Origin: Martinezella tropici | GTDB taxonomy: Bacteria; Pseudomonadota; Alphaproteobacteria; Rhizobiales; Rhizobiaceae | Direction of reading: 5' to 3' | DNA length: 64,000 nt | Assembly (NCBI GenBank): GCA_000799755.1 | Contig: JUHI01000019.1 | Location: 1 to 64,000, forward strand | In this document: piece by piece, positions 35,117 to 43,561 of the stretch | Position numbering within the stretch: position 1 is the first letter of the stretch | Layout: each line of letters begins with the position of its first letter | Translations under genes and position numbers: made by a program | Notes under the pieces: model-generated | Told to the model about the DNA's origin: nothing | Database searches by the model: none | What the model saw: only the letters and a program-made list of their open reading frames with translations

Positions 35117-35524
35117 TCAGGTAAAAGCCAGAGACTTGATGAGACCCACGATCTTCTGCCGCGTCCTTGCATCCCTGATCTTGGCAAAGGCCCGATTGAG
35201 TTCGATTCCCTCGTCGGATGAGAGAAAGCTGACGAGATCGTTTCGGACGGCTCGTGCCTCGTCGGCGGAGAGATCATCGTCAGAGACGGGATTGTCGAAG
35301 AAGTGGGAGATCGGAACGTTTAGGCAGTCCGCAACGCGCTGCAATCGGCTGGCGCCGACGCGATTGGCGCCTTTTTCATACTTCTGAACCTGCTGGAATG
35401 TCAGATCCAGCCTTTCGGCCAGAGCCGATTGGCTCATGCCAAGCAGGCGTCGTTGTGCGCGGATGCGTTTGCCGACTTCGATATCGATCGGGCTGGGGGG
35501 CTTTCTTTTGGGGCTTTCTTGCAC
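35117..35524 (-). CDS. XRE-family transcriptional regulator
   Basis: A 135-residue helix-turn-helix protein of the type common in rhizobia: GKRIRAQRRLLGMSQSALAE then RLDLTFQQVQKYEKGANRVG is the DNA-binding domain (about residues 15-70), followed by a helical tail. The likely start is GTG at 35524 with GAGGA upstream, giving VQESPKRKPPSPIDIEVG; the frame extends further but without conserved sequence. It ends 33 bases from the convergent TadG-like gene. Target unknown. Confidence 0.85.
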   Translation of the reverse strand: MQESPKRKPPSPIDIEVGKRIRAQRRLLGMSQSALAERLDLTFQQVQKYEKGANRVGASRLQRVADCLNVPISHFFDNPVSDDDLSADEARAVRNDLVSFLSSDEGIELNRAFAKIRDARTRQKIVGLIKSLAFT

Positions 35525-35766
35525 GGGTTCCTCTTCCTGAGCGGAAAGCCGCCGTTGAACTTCGAGGGCCTTTGACCGATGCCACCGAACGCCTGAATGT
35601 CCCCTTGGCGAAGCTTTCAGCCTATGACTGCCGAGCGTTCTGGAAGACGGCAATTGCGATTCACCCGGAGCGGGATAAGGCGCGGTATTTCATGCGCATT
35701 TGGTACAATAGCTGCGCAATTTGACCATTCCGCACCGTGCTGATGGAGGGCGAATGGAGTTTCCGT

Positions 35767-36678
35767 CTAATCGGCGGCCGACTCACGGCCGATCTGTCGC
35801 ACCGTGTCGATGAAGGCCCTGAGCTTTGGCGCGAGTTCGGCACGACGCGGAAAGTAAAGGAAAAGCCCGGCTTCCGTCACCGCATAGTCGCTCAAGAGGT
35901 GAACAAGTCTGCCGGATGCGATGTCCGCTTCGACCAATGGTTCGAAAACATAGGCCAGCCCCACGCCCGCAACGGCGAGTTCGATGGCCGAGTGCGATTC
36001 CGTGACGATCGCCCGACCATTCACAGCGACTGCCACATCTCGTCCATTCTCGACGAATTCCCATTGATAGAGGCCGCCGGAGCGGATCAAGCGATAGCCG
36101 ATGCAATTGTGGCTGGCGAGATCCGCAAGCGTGCCCGGACGCCCGAAGCGCCCGATATATCGGGGCGATGCAACCACGATCGATCGGAAGGGAGGAGTAA
36201 GGCGAACGGCGACCATATCCTGCGCGATCATCTCACCAACGCGGATGCCGGCGTCGAAGCCTTCAGAGACGATATCGGTCAGCCTTTCATCGGAAAAGAT
36301 TTCCACTTCGACTTCGGGATAGCGCACCGCCATGGCGGCGATCACGCGGGTCACTGCCAGTGGCAGGCTGATGCGGGAGGCATTGATGCGCAACAGGCCG
36401 CTTGGTCTGCCCTTGACGGCCTTGATGCGCTCGATGCGCTCATGAATGTCCTGCAATGCCGGAGTGATCGTACCGATCAGGCTCCTGCCGGCCTCGGTCA
36501 ACGCGACGCTGCGCGTCGTGCGCGCGAAGAGGGGCTGGCCAAGTCTTTCCTCTACCAGCCGCACGGCATGGCTGACGGCTGATGCGCTCATGCCCAATTC
36601 GCTCGCGGCGGCGGCAAATCCTCCGCGGCGGGCGACGGCGGCGACGATGGGCAGATGTGTCAGCAGATCGCGATCCAT
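35767..36678 (-). CDS. LysR-family transcriptional regulator
   Basis: A 303-residue LysR-type regulator: N-terminal winged helix with GGFAAAASELGMSASAVSHA (about residues 18-37) and RTTRSVALTEAG, then the periplasmic-binding-like effector domain. It is divergent from the aldo/keto reductase gene, 137 bases away, the usual LysR arrangement, so it probably controls that gene. The start at 36678 (MDRDLLTHLP) fits the family; an ATG six codons upstream is also open. Confidence 0.88.
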   Translation of the reverse strand: MDRDLLTHLPIVAAVARRGGFAAAASELGMSASAVSHAVRLVEERLGQPLFARTTRSVALTEAGRSLIGTITPALQDIHERIERIKAVKGRPSGLLRINASRISLPLAVTRVIAAMAVRYPEVEVEIFSDERLTDIVSEGFDAGIRVGEMIAQDMVAVRLTPPFRSIVVASPRYIGRFGRPGTLADLASHNCIGYRLIRSGGLYQWEFVENGRDVAVAVNGRAIVTESHSAIELAVAGVGLAYVFEPLVEADIASGRLVHLLSDYAVTEAGLFLYFPRRAELAPKLRAFIDTVRQIGRESAAD

Positions 36679-36815
36679 TGCTGCACAATATCGCATAATG
36701 CATGCGAATTAAATGATCTTATCGAATGGCTCGCAAGCGGCAACATTGAGCGCATCGCATTACGGAGCGTGGCTGGTCGTCGAGAACAGCTCGCCAATTT
36801 AACGAGGAGCAAGAG

Positions 36816-37925
36816 ATGAGCATGGAATTCTATACGTTGGGCAATAGCGGCCTGAAGGTGACGAGGCTTGCGCTCGGCACCATGACCTTCGGCACAGAAT
36901 GGGGTTGGGGAGCCGACAAGGAAGCCGCCCGTGCGATCTTCGACGCCTATGTCGACGCTGGCGGCAATTTCTTCGATACCGCCGATGCCTATACGGGCGG
37001 CACCTCGGAAAGCTGGCTCGGAGAGTTCATCGCTGAACGCGGATTGCGCGACGACGCTGTTATCGCGACAAAATTCACCATGAACCTTACGGCGCATACG
37101 CCGAACGCGGCCGGCAATGGTCGCAAGAACATCCTGCGGGCGGTCGAAGGTTCTCTGAAGCGGCTCAACATCGATCATATCGATCTCTACCTCATGCATT
37201 GCTGGGACCGCCTGACCCCGCCTGAAGAGGTCATGCGCACCTTTGACGACCTCGTTCGCTCGGGGAAGGTGCTGCATGTCGGCTTGTCCGATGTGCCGGC
37301 ATGGTACGCCAGTCGCGCCCAAGCTGTCGCGGAACATCGCGGCTACGAGCCGATCTCGGCATTGCAGCTCGAATATTCGCTGGCCGAGCGAAACATCGAA
37401 AACGAATTCGTGGCTTTCGGTACGCGTTATGGCGCCGGCATCATGGCCTGGAGCCCGCTTGCGAGCGGCCTGCTCAGCGGCAAATATCGCCCAAGCGGCG
37501 GGGAAGGGGAAGTTACGGGCCGCCTTGAAACCGTGCGAGGCACATCTAATCCCGGCTTCCAGAAGTTTAACGCGCGCAACTGGGCCGTCGTTGCAGAACT
37601 CGAGAAGGTGGCGGCTGAGATCGGCCGCAGCATGGCACAGGTGGCCGTCAACTGGACAATGACGCAGCCCGGCATTGCTTCCGTTATCATCGGTGCCACG
37701 AAATTGGAGCAGCTGCGCGACAATCTCGGCGCTCTCGAATTCACGATACCGAGCAAACTGCGCCGGCGCCTGGATGAAGTCGGCGCATTGCCGCCAACCT
37801 TCCCCTATTCCTTCTTCGGCGCAGAGATTCAGGGCAGCCTGACCGGCGGCCAGACTGTTGGAGGCAAGCCGGCGGGTTACTATCCGGATTTGAATATCTC
37901 TGGAAAGTTTGCTGGCGTGAGCTGA
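36816..37925 (+). CDS. aldo/keto reductase
   Basis: A 369-residue NADPH-dependent oxidoreductase of the aldo/keto reductase superfamily. The catalytic tetrad is visible: D and Y in FFDTADAYTGGTSESWLGEF, K in VIATKFTMN, and H in DLYLMHCWD; the cofactor-binding tail has VIIGATKLEQLRDNL. GAGGAG is 8 bases upstream. Divergent LysR gene suggests induction by an unknown aldehyde or ketone. Substrate cannot be told. Confidence 0.9.
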   Translation: MSMEFYTLGNSGLKVTRLALGTMTFGTEWGWGADKEAARAIFDAYVDAGGNFFDTADAYTGGTSESWLGEFIAERGLRDDAVIATKFTMNLTAHTPNAAGNGRKNILRAVEGSLKRLNIDHIDLYLMHCWDRLTPPEEVMRTFDDLVRSGKVLHVGLSDVPAWYASRAQAVAEHRGYEPISALQLEYSLAERNIENEFVAFGTRYGAGIMAWSPLASGLLSGKYRPSGGEGEVTGRLETVRGTSNPGFQKFNARNWAVVAELEKVAAEIGRSMAQVAVNWTMTQPGIASVIIGATKLEQLRDNLGALEFTIPSKLRRRLDEVGALPPTFPYSFFGAEIQGSLTGGQTVGGKPAGYYPDLNISGKFAGVS

Positions 37926-37940
37926 TCCCCCGTGACTGCG

Positions 37941-37972
37941 GGCAATATGCCGGCGACAGTCGGCATATTGCC
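37941..37972. terminator. 12-bp perfect hairpin after the aldo/keto reductase gene
   Basis: GGCAATATGCCG (37941-37952) pairs perfectly with CGGCATATTGCC (37961-37972), loop of 8, starting 15 bases after the reductase stop. No T run follows, so it could be a terminator or part of the queC leader. Confidence 0.6.
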
Positions 37973-38000
37973 GTGAAATGAAGCGGGTGCCTTGTTTCTT

Positions 38001-38091
38001 CCCGGTTCTGCTGCTAGACGGCCGGCTGTGGCTCCGAGGAGCCATGAAATCCGGTCGCAGCCCACCCGGTCAAAACAAGGGATCACACAGT
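38001..38091 (+). promoter_or_regulatory. structured 5' leader of queC, possible regulatory RNA
   Basis: An inner hairpin GGCTCC/GGAGCC (38030-38035, 38038-38043) sits within an outer pairing GGCTG/CAGCC (38024-38028, 38058-38062), followed by an A-rich CAAAACAAGGGA. Queuosine genes are often preceded by preQ1 riboswitches, but the preQ1-I consensus is not clearly met here. Confidence 0.3.
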
Positions 38092-38802
38092 ATGAAGACC
38101 ATCGTCATCTGCTCCGGCGGATTGGACTCCGTTTCGCTCGCCCACAAGGTCGCAGCCGAACATCAGCTTGTTGGACTCGTCTCCTTCGACTACGGTCAGC
38201 GGCATCGCAAGGAGCTGGAATTTGCCGCAGCCTGCGCCAGACGGCTCGCCGTGCCGCATGATATCATCGACATCACCGCCATCGGCAAACACTTGACCGG
38301 ATCGGCCCTGACCGACGATGTCGAGGTGCCGGACGGGCATTATGCCGAGGAAACCATGAAGGCGACGGTGGTGCCGAACCGCAACGCCATCATGCTCGCG
38401 ATTGCCTTCGGGCTCGCGGCCGCGCAGAAGGCGGATGCCGTCGCCGTCGCCGTTCATGGCGGTGATCACTTCATCTATCCCGATTGCCGACCGGGTTTCA
38501 TCGACGCCTTCCAGCAGATGCAGAACCACGCGCTCGCCGGCTATGCCAGCGTCTCGCTCCATGCGCCTTATGTGACGATCTCGAAGGCAGATATTGTTAC
38601 AGACGGCGCCAGGCATCAGACCCCCTTTGCCGAAACCTGGTCCTGCTACAAGGGCGGCGAGCGTCATTGCGGCCGCTGTGGCACCTGCGTCGAGCGCCGC
38701 GAAGCCTTCCACCTTGCCGGCATCGTCGATCCCACAGAATACGACGATCCGGATTTTTGGGTTGCTGCGACGGCCGGCTTTTCCGCCGAGGAGGTGAAGT
38801 GA
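38092..38802 (+). CDS. queC: 7-cyano-7-deazaguanine synthase
   Basis: A 236-residue ATP-dependent enzyme that converts 7-carboxy-7-deazaguanine to preQ0, a queuosine precursor. The PP-loop SGGLDS is at residues 8-13. FDYGQRHRKELEFAAA and VPNRNAIMLAIAFGLAAA are QueC-specific, and the C-terminal zinc site is C in ETWSCYKGG plus HCGRCGTCVERREAF. The start at 38092 is set by homology; an upstream in-frame extension to 37978 is not conserved. It overlaps queD by one base (TGATG). Confidence 0.95.
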   Translation: MKTIVICSGGLDSVSLAHKVAAEHQLVGLVSFDYGQRHRKELEFAAACARRLAVPHDIIDITAIGKHLTGSALTDDVEVPDGHYAEETMKATVVPNRNAIMLAIAFGLAAAQKADAVAVAVHGGDHFIYPDCRPGFIDAFQQMQNHALAGYASVSLHAPYVTISKADIVTDGARHQTPFAETWSCYKGGERHCGRCGTCVERREAFHLAGIVDPTEYDDPDFWVAATAGFSAEEVK

Positions 38803-39158
38803 TGTTCCGCATCACCAAGGAGTTTCATTTCTCCGCCTCTCATCAACTCTCGCATCTGCCCGATGATCATCAATGCGCGCGCATGCACGGGCACAATTAT
38901 ATCGTCGTCATCGAGCTTTCGGCCGCTGAACTCGATGAGAACGGCTTTGTTCGCGATTATCATGAGCTGCAGCCGTTGAAGCGCTATATCGACGAGACCT
39001 TCGATCATCGTCACTTGAACGATGTCCTCGGGCATGATCGCGTCACCTCTGAATATCTCGCGAAGCACTTTTATGACTGGTGCAGAGAGCGCCTGCCGCA
39101 GACATCTGCCGTGCGTGTCAGCGAGACGCCGAAGACATGGGCGGAATACCGGCCATGA
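38802..39158 (+). CDS. queD: 6-carboxy-5,6,7,8-tetrahydropterin synthase
   Basis: A 118-residue PTPS-family enzyme that makes 6-carboxytetrahydropterin from dihydroneopterin triphosphate. Zinc histidines are in HFSASHQL and MHGHNY; the catalytic cysteine is in HQCARMHGHNY, and DHRHLND is the second catalytic block. It lies between queC (1-base overlap) and queE (4-base overlap). Confidence 0.95.
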   Translation: MFRITKEFHFSASHQLSHLPDDHQCARMHGHNYIVVIELSAAELDENGFVRDYHELQPLKRYIDETFDHRHLNDVLGHDRVTSEYLAKHFYDWCRERLPQTSAVRVSETPKTWAEYRP

Positions 39159-39883
39159 GCGACGCGCGCATTCGCGTCAGCGAGATCTTCGGGCCGACGA
39201 TACAGGGCGAGGGGATATTGATCGGCCTGCCCACGATTTTCGTGCGCACCGGCGGCTGCGACTATCGCTGCTCATGGTGCGATACGCTGCATGCGGTCGA
39301 TAGCGATTATCGCGATCAATGGCGGCCGATGTCGGTCGACCAAATCTGGCGCGAGGTTACGCGGCTTTCCGGCGGCAAACCGCTGACCGTATCGCTCTCC
39401 GGCGGCAACCCCGCGATCCAGCCGCTCGCTCCGCTGATCGCGCGCGGCCATGCCGAAGGCTATCGCTTCGCGCTGGAAACTCAAGGAAGCTTGGCCAGGG
39501 AGTGGTTCGGCGCTCTCGATGTGCTGGTATTGAGCCCGAAGCCGCCGTCGAGCGGCATGGCGACGGATTGGGCAGCCTTCGATGACTGTCTGCGCATGGC
39601 GGGCGACGGACCGCAAATCGCATTGAAGATCGTCATATTCGATGATCTCGACTATGCCTATGCCCGTGAGGCTGCCTCTCGCTATCCTCAACTGCCCCTC
39701 TATCTCCAGCCTGGCAATCATACCCCGCCGCCAGCCGATGCCGAAGATGCCTCTGTCGATATCGACGGCATTGTCGAACGCATGCGCTGGCTGGTCGAAA
39801 GGGTCAGCGACGACCGGTGGTTCGAGGCAAGAGTGCTACCGCAATTGCATGTCATCGTCTGGGGAAACAGGCGCGGCGTTTAA
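39155..39883 (+). CDS. queE: 7-carboxy-7-deazaguanine synthase
   Basis: A 242-residue radical-SAM enzyme. The iron-sulfur motif CxxxCxxC is in GGCDYRCSWCDTLHAVD, with the substrate loop FGPTIQGEGILIGLPTIFVR before it and the SAM-contact SLSGGNPAIQ after. It rearranges carboxytetrahydropterin to 7-carboxy-7-deazaguanine, completing queC-queD-queE as one tight operon. The start is the ATG overlapping the queD stop (ATGA); the frame is open further upstream inside queD. Confidence 0.95.
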   Translation: MSDARIRVSEIFGPTIQGEGILIGLPTIFVRTGGCDYRCSWCDTLHAVDSDYRDQWRPMSVDQIWREVTRLSGGKPLTVSLSGGNPAIQPLAPLIARGHAEGYRFALETQGSLAREWFGALDVLVLSPKPPSSGMATDWAAFDDCLRMAGDGPQIALKIVIFDDLDYAYAREAASRYPQLPLYLQPGNHTPPPADAEDASVDIDGIVERMRWLVERVSDDRWFEARVLPQLHVIVWGNRRGV

Positions 39884-39979
39884 GGAAATTGCCGGCGGCC
39901 ATAGCGGAGCTCTGTGCCATCCGCTGGCATCTGGCGCTTTCTAGCGGTGGCCAAATCCGGCAAAAGCCGGGGTACTATG

Positions 39980-40336
39980 TCATGATTTCCCGTCGTGGGC
40001 GTCGTCCTCGACGGCGTTCGTTGCCGCCGGCTTGAGGTCGAGATCGAAAATGTCTGCAAGTGTCTTCAAGATCTGCAGAACGCCTGGATGATTGCAAGTA
40101 TAGTATCTGAATTGCGCCTGACGCCGTACTTTGACGATCCCGGAATGATGCAGACGCGTCAGGTGCTGGCTCAGTGCGGATTGCGATATCCCTAGCTTCT
40201 TGGCGAGACTATTCACATCCTCCTCATGGCCGGACAGATGAATACAGACTTCCAGACGCTTGGGATTGGAGAGCTGGCTGAGAAGATCTGCATGATAGAT
40301 GAGGCGTTCATCTTCCGTAGTCTGATCTGAGTACAT
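39980..40336 (-). CDS. ArsR-family transcriptional regulator
   Basis: A 118-residue winged-helix regulator: LLSQLSNPKRLEVCIHLSG, then DVNSLAKKLGISQSALSQHL and VRRQAQFRYYTC. One cysteine is in the second helix region (LEVCIHL) and one in the wing (YYTCNHP); the ELCVC metal motif of ArsR proper is absent, so metal sensing is uncertain; BigR/SoxR-type sulfur or redox sensing is an alternative. It stands alone at the end of the que operon, on the opposite strand. Confidence 0.85.
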   Translation of the reverse strand: MYSDQTTEDERLIYHADLLSQLSNPKRLEVCIHLSGHEEDVNSLAKKLGISQSALSQHLTRLHHSGIVKVRRQAQFRYYTCNHPGVLQILKTLADIFDLDLKPAATNAVEDDAHDGKS

Positions 40337-40662
40337 CGCGCGGCCAATCGTTGGTGTTAAACTACAAAGTCCCTGGCATCACACGATGATAAACGCAAAA
40401 GTTGCAAAATTATGGTCTAAATTATTGCAAAAACGTTGCGCCTTCGCGGAGCAAACGGACCTCCCACTTAAGTCGATCGCAGCTGATCAACCCTTCCTTA
40501 GCCGACAACTAGGGTCGTATTGTATTTTGGGAATATGTCCCGCATTCGATTTGCGATTATTCTGTAACAAAATCGAACGAACTGCCTTGTTTTTGTCCGC
40601 CTTTTGACATCGCAGTGCTAATTAAGCGGTCTATCTTCTGTCTCATCGAACAGGAGGTAACC
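40337..40662. other. gene-free stretch between ArsR and small-protein genes
   Basis: Divergent intergenic region with an AT-rich segment around 40385-40440. It should hold promoters for both neighbours; no clear palindrome was found. Confidence 0.4.
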
Positions 40663-40866
40663 ATGACCCAAAGGGACTTGACGATCGCCGAAGTTCTCCA
40701 AGATCCGCTGATCCGCCAGGTCATGCGCGCAGATCGCATATCCGTCGCCCGGATGGCGAACCTGCTGCAGGACGCCGCGCGCCGGCAGGAACGCGCCTTA
40801 TCCGTCAAGCTTGCGCCGATTGCGCATGCTGCCGCACATTCCGTGCCGCAAGCCGACTTACGTTGA
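40663..40866 (+). CDS. small conserved-looking protein, unknown function
   Basis: A 67-residue protein beginning MTQRDLTIAEVLQDPLIRQV, with VARMANLLQDAARRQERAL next. A textbook CAGGAGG stands 6 bases upstream of the ATG, strong evidence for real translation despite the size. It is soluble and helical, with many Arg and Ala. Similar short proteins occur in rhizobia, but I cannot name a function. Confidence 0.75.
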   Translation: MTQRDLTIAEVLQDPLIRQVMRADRISVARMANLLQDAARRQERALSVKLAPIAHAAAHSVPQADLR

Positions 40867-41055
40867 TAGTCGTATCACTCAACCGCGACCATTGCCGCAT
40901 GAACGGCGATGGTCGCTGAGATATTTCGGGACCGCAAGTTTTTTACCGCCACCCTTTGCAGTCAGAGATCACTGAGCTTTCTCCGCGACCTCGGTAAGGC
41001 TGCCGTCATTTCCGCACCTGCCTGTCGCTGGTTCGACAATGCGTTCGAGTTGATG

Positions 41056-41946
41056 TCAAAGGGCGCCTTCCCGGTTGAGCGAAATCGCATAGACGCTGGT
41101 GGTTCCCGTGATGAAGAGCTTGTGCTTGCCGCGGCCCCCGAAGCAGAGGTTGGAGACCGTTTCCGGCACCAGGATCTTGCCCATGAGATGACCGTCCGGA
41201 GCGATGCAATGCACGCCGTCGGCCGCTGACGACCAGAGATTGCCATCGGTATCGAGGCGCATGCCGTCGGCGCAGCCCGGCGATATCACATGAAACACCT
41301 CGCCGCCCGATAGATGCCAGTTTTCACTGACGTTGAAGACCCGGATATGCTGCGGATCGCTGCCATGCATACGCCCGGTATCGGCGACATAGAGCTTCCT
41401 TTCGTCTGGACTGAATGCAAGCCCATTGGGGCAATTGAAATCGGTCAGGACCGCCTGCATGGAACCGGACGGATCGACGCGGTAGACGTTGCAGGGCAGT
41501 TCTTGCTCGCTCTTGTGGCCTTCATAGTCCGTCGCGATGCCGTAATGCGGATCGGTGAACCAGATGGCGCCGTCCGAGGCGACGATCACATCGTTGGGCG
41601 AGTTCAGACGTCTGCCCTGATAGCCGTCGGCGATGATCGTGATCGATCCGTCATATTCGGTGCGGGTCACGCGCCTGCCGCCATGCTCGCAACTGACAAG
41701 ACGGCCTTGGCGATCCCGCGTATGGCCATTCGAAAAATTCGAAGGCTCGCGAAAGACGCTGGCGCCGGCGCCGGGTATCCAGCGCATGATGCGGTTGTTG
41801 GGGATGTCGGAGAAGAGCAGGCAATTCAGATCTCCGAACCATACCGGCCCTTCCACCCAATCGAAGCCCGTGGCGATCTGCTTGACGGGAGCATTGCCAA
41901 GAACGAATTTCCCGAAGGCCGGGTCCATGATCTCGAAGAACGACAT
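41056..41946 (-). CDS. SMP-30/gluconolactonase family protein
   Basis: A 296-residue six-bladed beta-propeller hydrolase that opens sugar-acid lactones. Metal ligands are in FDWVEGPVW (E32), RLNSPNDVIV (N) and CADGMRLDTDGNLW (D). The ATG at 41946 has GGGAGG 10 bases upstream; the frame extends further without similarity. It is divergent from the GlcG-like gene, and a palindrome matching the regulon operator lies between them 41 bases upstream, so it belongs to the sugar-acid regulon. The likely substrate is a gluconate- or idonate-type lactone. Confidence 0.88.
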   Translation of the reverse strand: MSFFEIMDPAFGKFVLGNAPVKQIATGFDWVEGPVWFGDLNCLLFSDIPNNRIMRWIPGAGASVFREPSNFSNGHTRDRQGRLVSCEHGGRRVTRTEYDGSITIIADGYQGRRLNSPNDVIVASDGAIWFTDPHYGIATDYEGHKSEQELPCNVYRVDPSGSMQAVLTDFNCPNGLAFSPDERKLYVADTGRMHGSDPQHIRVFNVSENWHLSGGEVFHVISPGCADGMRLDTDGNLWSSAADGVHCIAPDGHLMGKILVPETVSNLCFGGRGKHKLFITGTTSVYAISLNREGAL

Positions 41947-41986
41947 TGTAACAATACCTCCCATAAGGTTACATCTAGGGATCGAT

Positions 41987-42002
41987 GTGTTATCGATAAC
42001 AT
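41987..42002. promoter_or_regulatory. LacI-type operator, site 1 (SMP-30 / GlcG-like divergent promoters)
   Basis: GTGTTATCGATAACAT; 15 of 16 bases match the consensus ATGTTATCGATAACAT. It lies 41 bases before the lactonase start and 35 bases before the GlcG-like start, so one site can control both directions. Confidence 0.85.
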
Positions 42003-42036
42003 ATCCAATAGAGTCCGCAAGCTGGGAGGATAGTGC

Positions 42037-42456
42037 ATGAGCCATATTCTGGCGTCGAGTGTCTTGAGTGACGAAGGGGTGATGACATTGCTGACCGCTG
42101 CGATCTCGGCTGCTTCGCAGATGGGGCAACCGCAATGCATTGTCATCGTCGACCAGTCCGGCGTGACGCTCGGTTCCTTCCGTATGCGCGGCTCGCGCTT
42201 TCAGTCGCTGAAGAGCGCGCTCGCCAAGGCGCTGACATCGGCCTCCATCGGCGCGCCAAGCCATTCCCTGGCGGAACATGCAAGGGTGCCTCTGGCCATT
42301 GCCACTCATGGCGGGATGACCGGCTTGCGCGGCGGCTTGCCAATTCGCGTTGGCGGTACGCTCGTCGGCGGCATCGGCGTCGGCTCAGGTTCGGGTGAGC
42401 AGGACGAACAGGTTGCCCGCGCCGCTCTCAAGGCGATTGGCGCGGATATCGACTAG
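42037..42456 (+). CDS. GlcG/HbpS-family protein
   Basis: A 139-residue protein of the GlcG/HbpS-like family (heme-degrading domain type): IVIVDQSGVTLGSFRMRG, SLKSALAKALTSAS, and GGLPIRVGGTLVGGIGVGSG with EQDEQVARAAL. Members sit beside glycolate and sugar-acid genes, often with unknown function; some bind heme or cobalamin. GGGAGGA lies upstream of the ATG. It shares operator site 1 with the divergent lactonase gene. Confidence 0.83.
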   Translation: MSHILASSVLSDEGVMTLLTAAISAASQMGQPQCIVIVDQSGVTLGSFRMRGSRFQSLKSALAKALTSASIGAPSHSLAEHARVPLAIATHGGMTGLRGGLPIRVGGTLVGGIGVGSGSGEQDEQVARAALKAIGADID

Positions 42457-42519
42457 GTCAGGTATCGGCGCGAAACCCATCTTTGTTTGCGGCCGAGTGG
42501 GCTTCGCGCCGATTTGGGT

Positions 42520-43551
42520 TCAGGCGAAGACGATCTGAGCCTTCATCGCCTTGCTTCGATCCGAGGCGATCTCGAAGGCGCTAAGCGCATCGGCAAGCGG
42601 CACCGTGTGCGTAATGAGCGGGCGGACATCGATCAGGCGCTTGCGCATCAGGTCGACGCCGACGGCAAACTCCTCATGAAAGCGGAAGGAGCCGCGCAAT
42701 TCCAGCTCCTTGGCCGTGATCGCCAGCATCGGCAGGCTCATGTCTCCGCCGATACCCAGCTGGACGATGATCCCACGCGGTCGGAGTGCCGCAATGCCGC
42801 CGACAAGGGCTGCCGCGGCACCGGAGCATTCGTAGAGCACATCGAAGGTGCCTTTGTCCGCAGAATAGGCGGCAAGCGCCTCTGGCTCGTTCTTCGTGTT
42901 GATGACCTTGTCGGCGCCGGCTTCCCTGGCTAGCGACAAGGTGAAATCTGAAAGATCGGTCGCCACGATCTCGGCCGCTCCCGCCCGTCTCGCGGCAAGG
43001 ATCGACAAGACGCCGATCGGACCGCAGCCGGTCACGAGAACCCGCTTGCCAAGCATCTCGCCGGCGCGGCGTGTCGCATGCAGGGTTACGGCAAGGGGTT
43101 CCGCCATCGCCGCCTCGCCCGGCGTCAGGCCGTCGGCCGGCACGCATTGGATGGCGTCGGCAACGAGCGTCTCGCGGAACGCCCCCTGAATATGCGGGAA
43201 GGGCATGGCGCTGCCATAGAAGCGCATGTTGAGGCACTGGTTGGGCAGACCCTGCAGGCAATAGCGGCAGGTCCGACAGGGGCGGGAAGGAGAAACGGCA
43301 ACAAGCTGGCCGACCTCCAGCCCCTGTACGCCGGGACCGAGCGCGATCACCTCTGCGCTGACCTCATGGCCAAGGATCATCGGCTCTTTCAGCCGCACGG
43401 TGCCGAAACCGCCGTGATGGTAGTAATGCAGATCGCTACCGCAGACGCCGCCGGTGGCGAGCTTTAGCTTCACTTCCCCTACACCCGGTTCTTCCTCCGG
43501 ATAATCCTCGATCCGCACATCCTTGGCGGCGTGAGCGACGATGGCTTTCAT
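42520..43551 (-). CDS. idnD: zinc-dependent L-idonate 5-dehydrogenase-like enzyme
   Basis: A 343-residue medium-chain zinc dehydrogenase. Catalytic zinc ligands are C37 in GGVCGSDLHYYHHGG, H62 and E63 in LGHE; structural zinc cysteines are C92, C95, C98 and C106. The NAD site is VTGCGPIGVLS. The C-G-S-D-L-H-Y-Y-H pattern is typical of L-idonate 5-dehydrogenase, which oxidises L-idonate to 5-ketogluconate. Presence of gluconate 5-dehydrogenase and gluconokinase in the divergent operon supports this. GAGGAGGAAGAC precedes the ATG at 43551. Exact substrate is inferred; other polyol dehydrogenases share the fold. Confidence 0.85.
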   Translation of the reverse strand: MKAIVAHAAKDVRIEDYPEEEPGVGEVKLKLATGGVCGSDLHYYHHGGFGTVRLKEPMILGHEVSAEVIALGPGVQGLEVGQLVAVSPSRPCRTCRYCLQGLPNQCLNMRFYGSAMPFPHIQGAFRETLVADAIQCVPADGLTPGEAAMAEPLAVTLHATRRAGEMLGKRVLVTGCGPIGVLSILAARRAGAAEIVATDLSDFTLSLAREAGADKVINTKNEPEALAAYSADKGTFDVLYECSGAAAALVGGIAALRPRGIIVQLGIGGDMSLPMLAITAKELELRGSFRFHEEFAVGVDLMRKRLIDVRPLITHTVPLADALSAFEIASDRSKAMKAQIVFA

Positions 43552-43561
43552 GTCTTCCTCC

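Noticed and set aside
38001..38091. Classical preQ1-I riboswitch before queC
   Set aside because: A GGTTC...GCTA-like start and a CAAAACAAGG-like tail are present, but the required stem and spacing do not form; kept only as an undefined structured leader.
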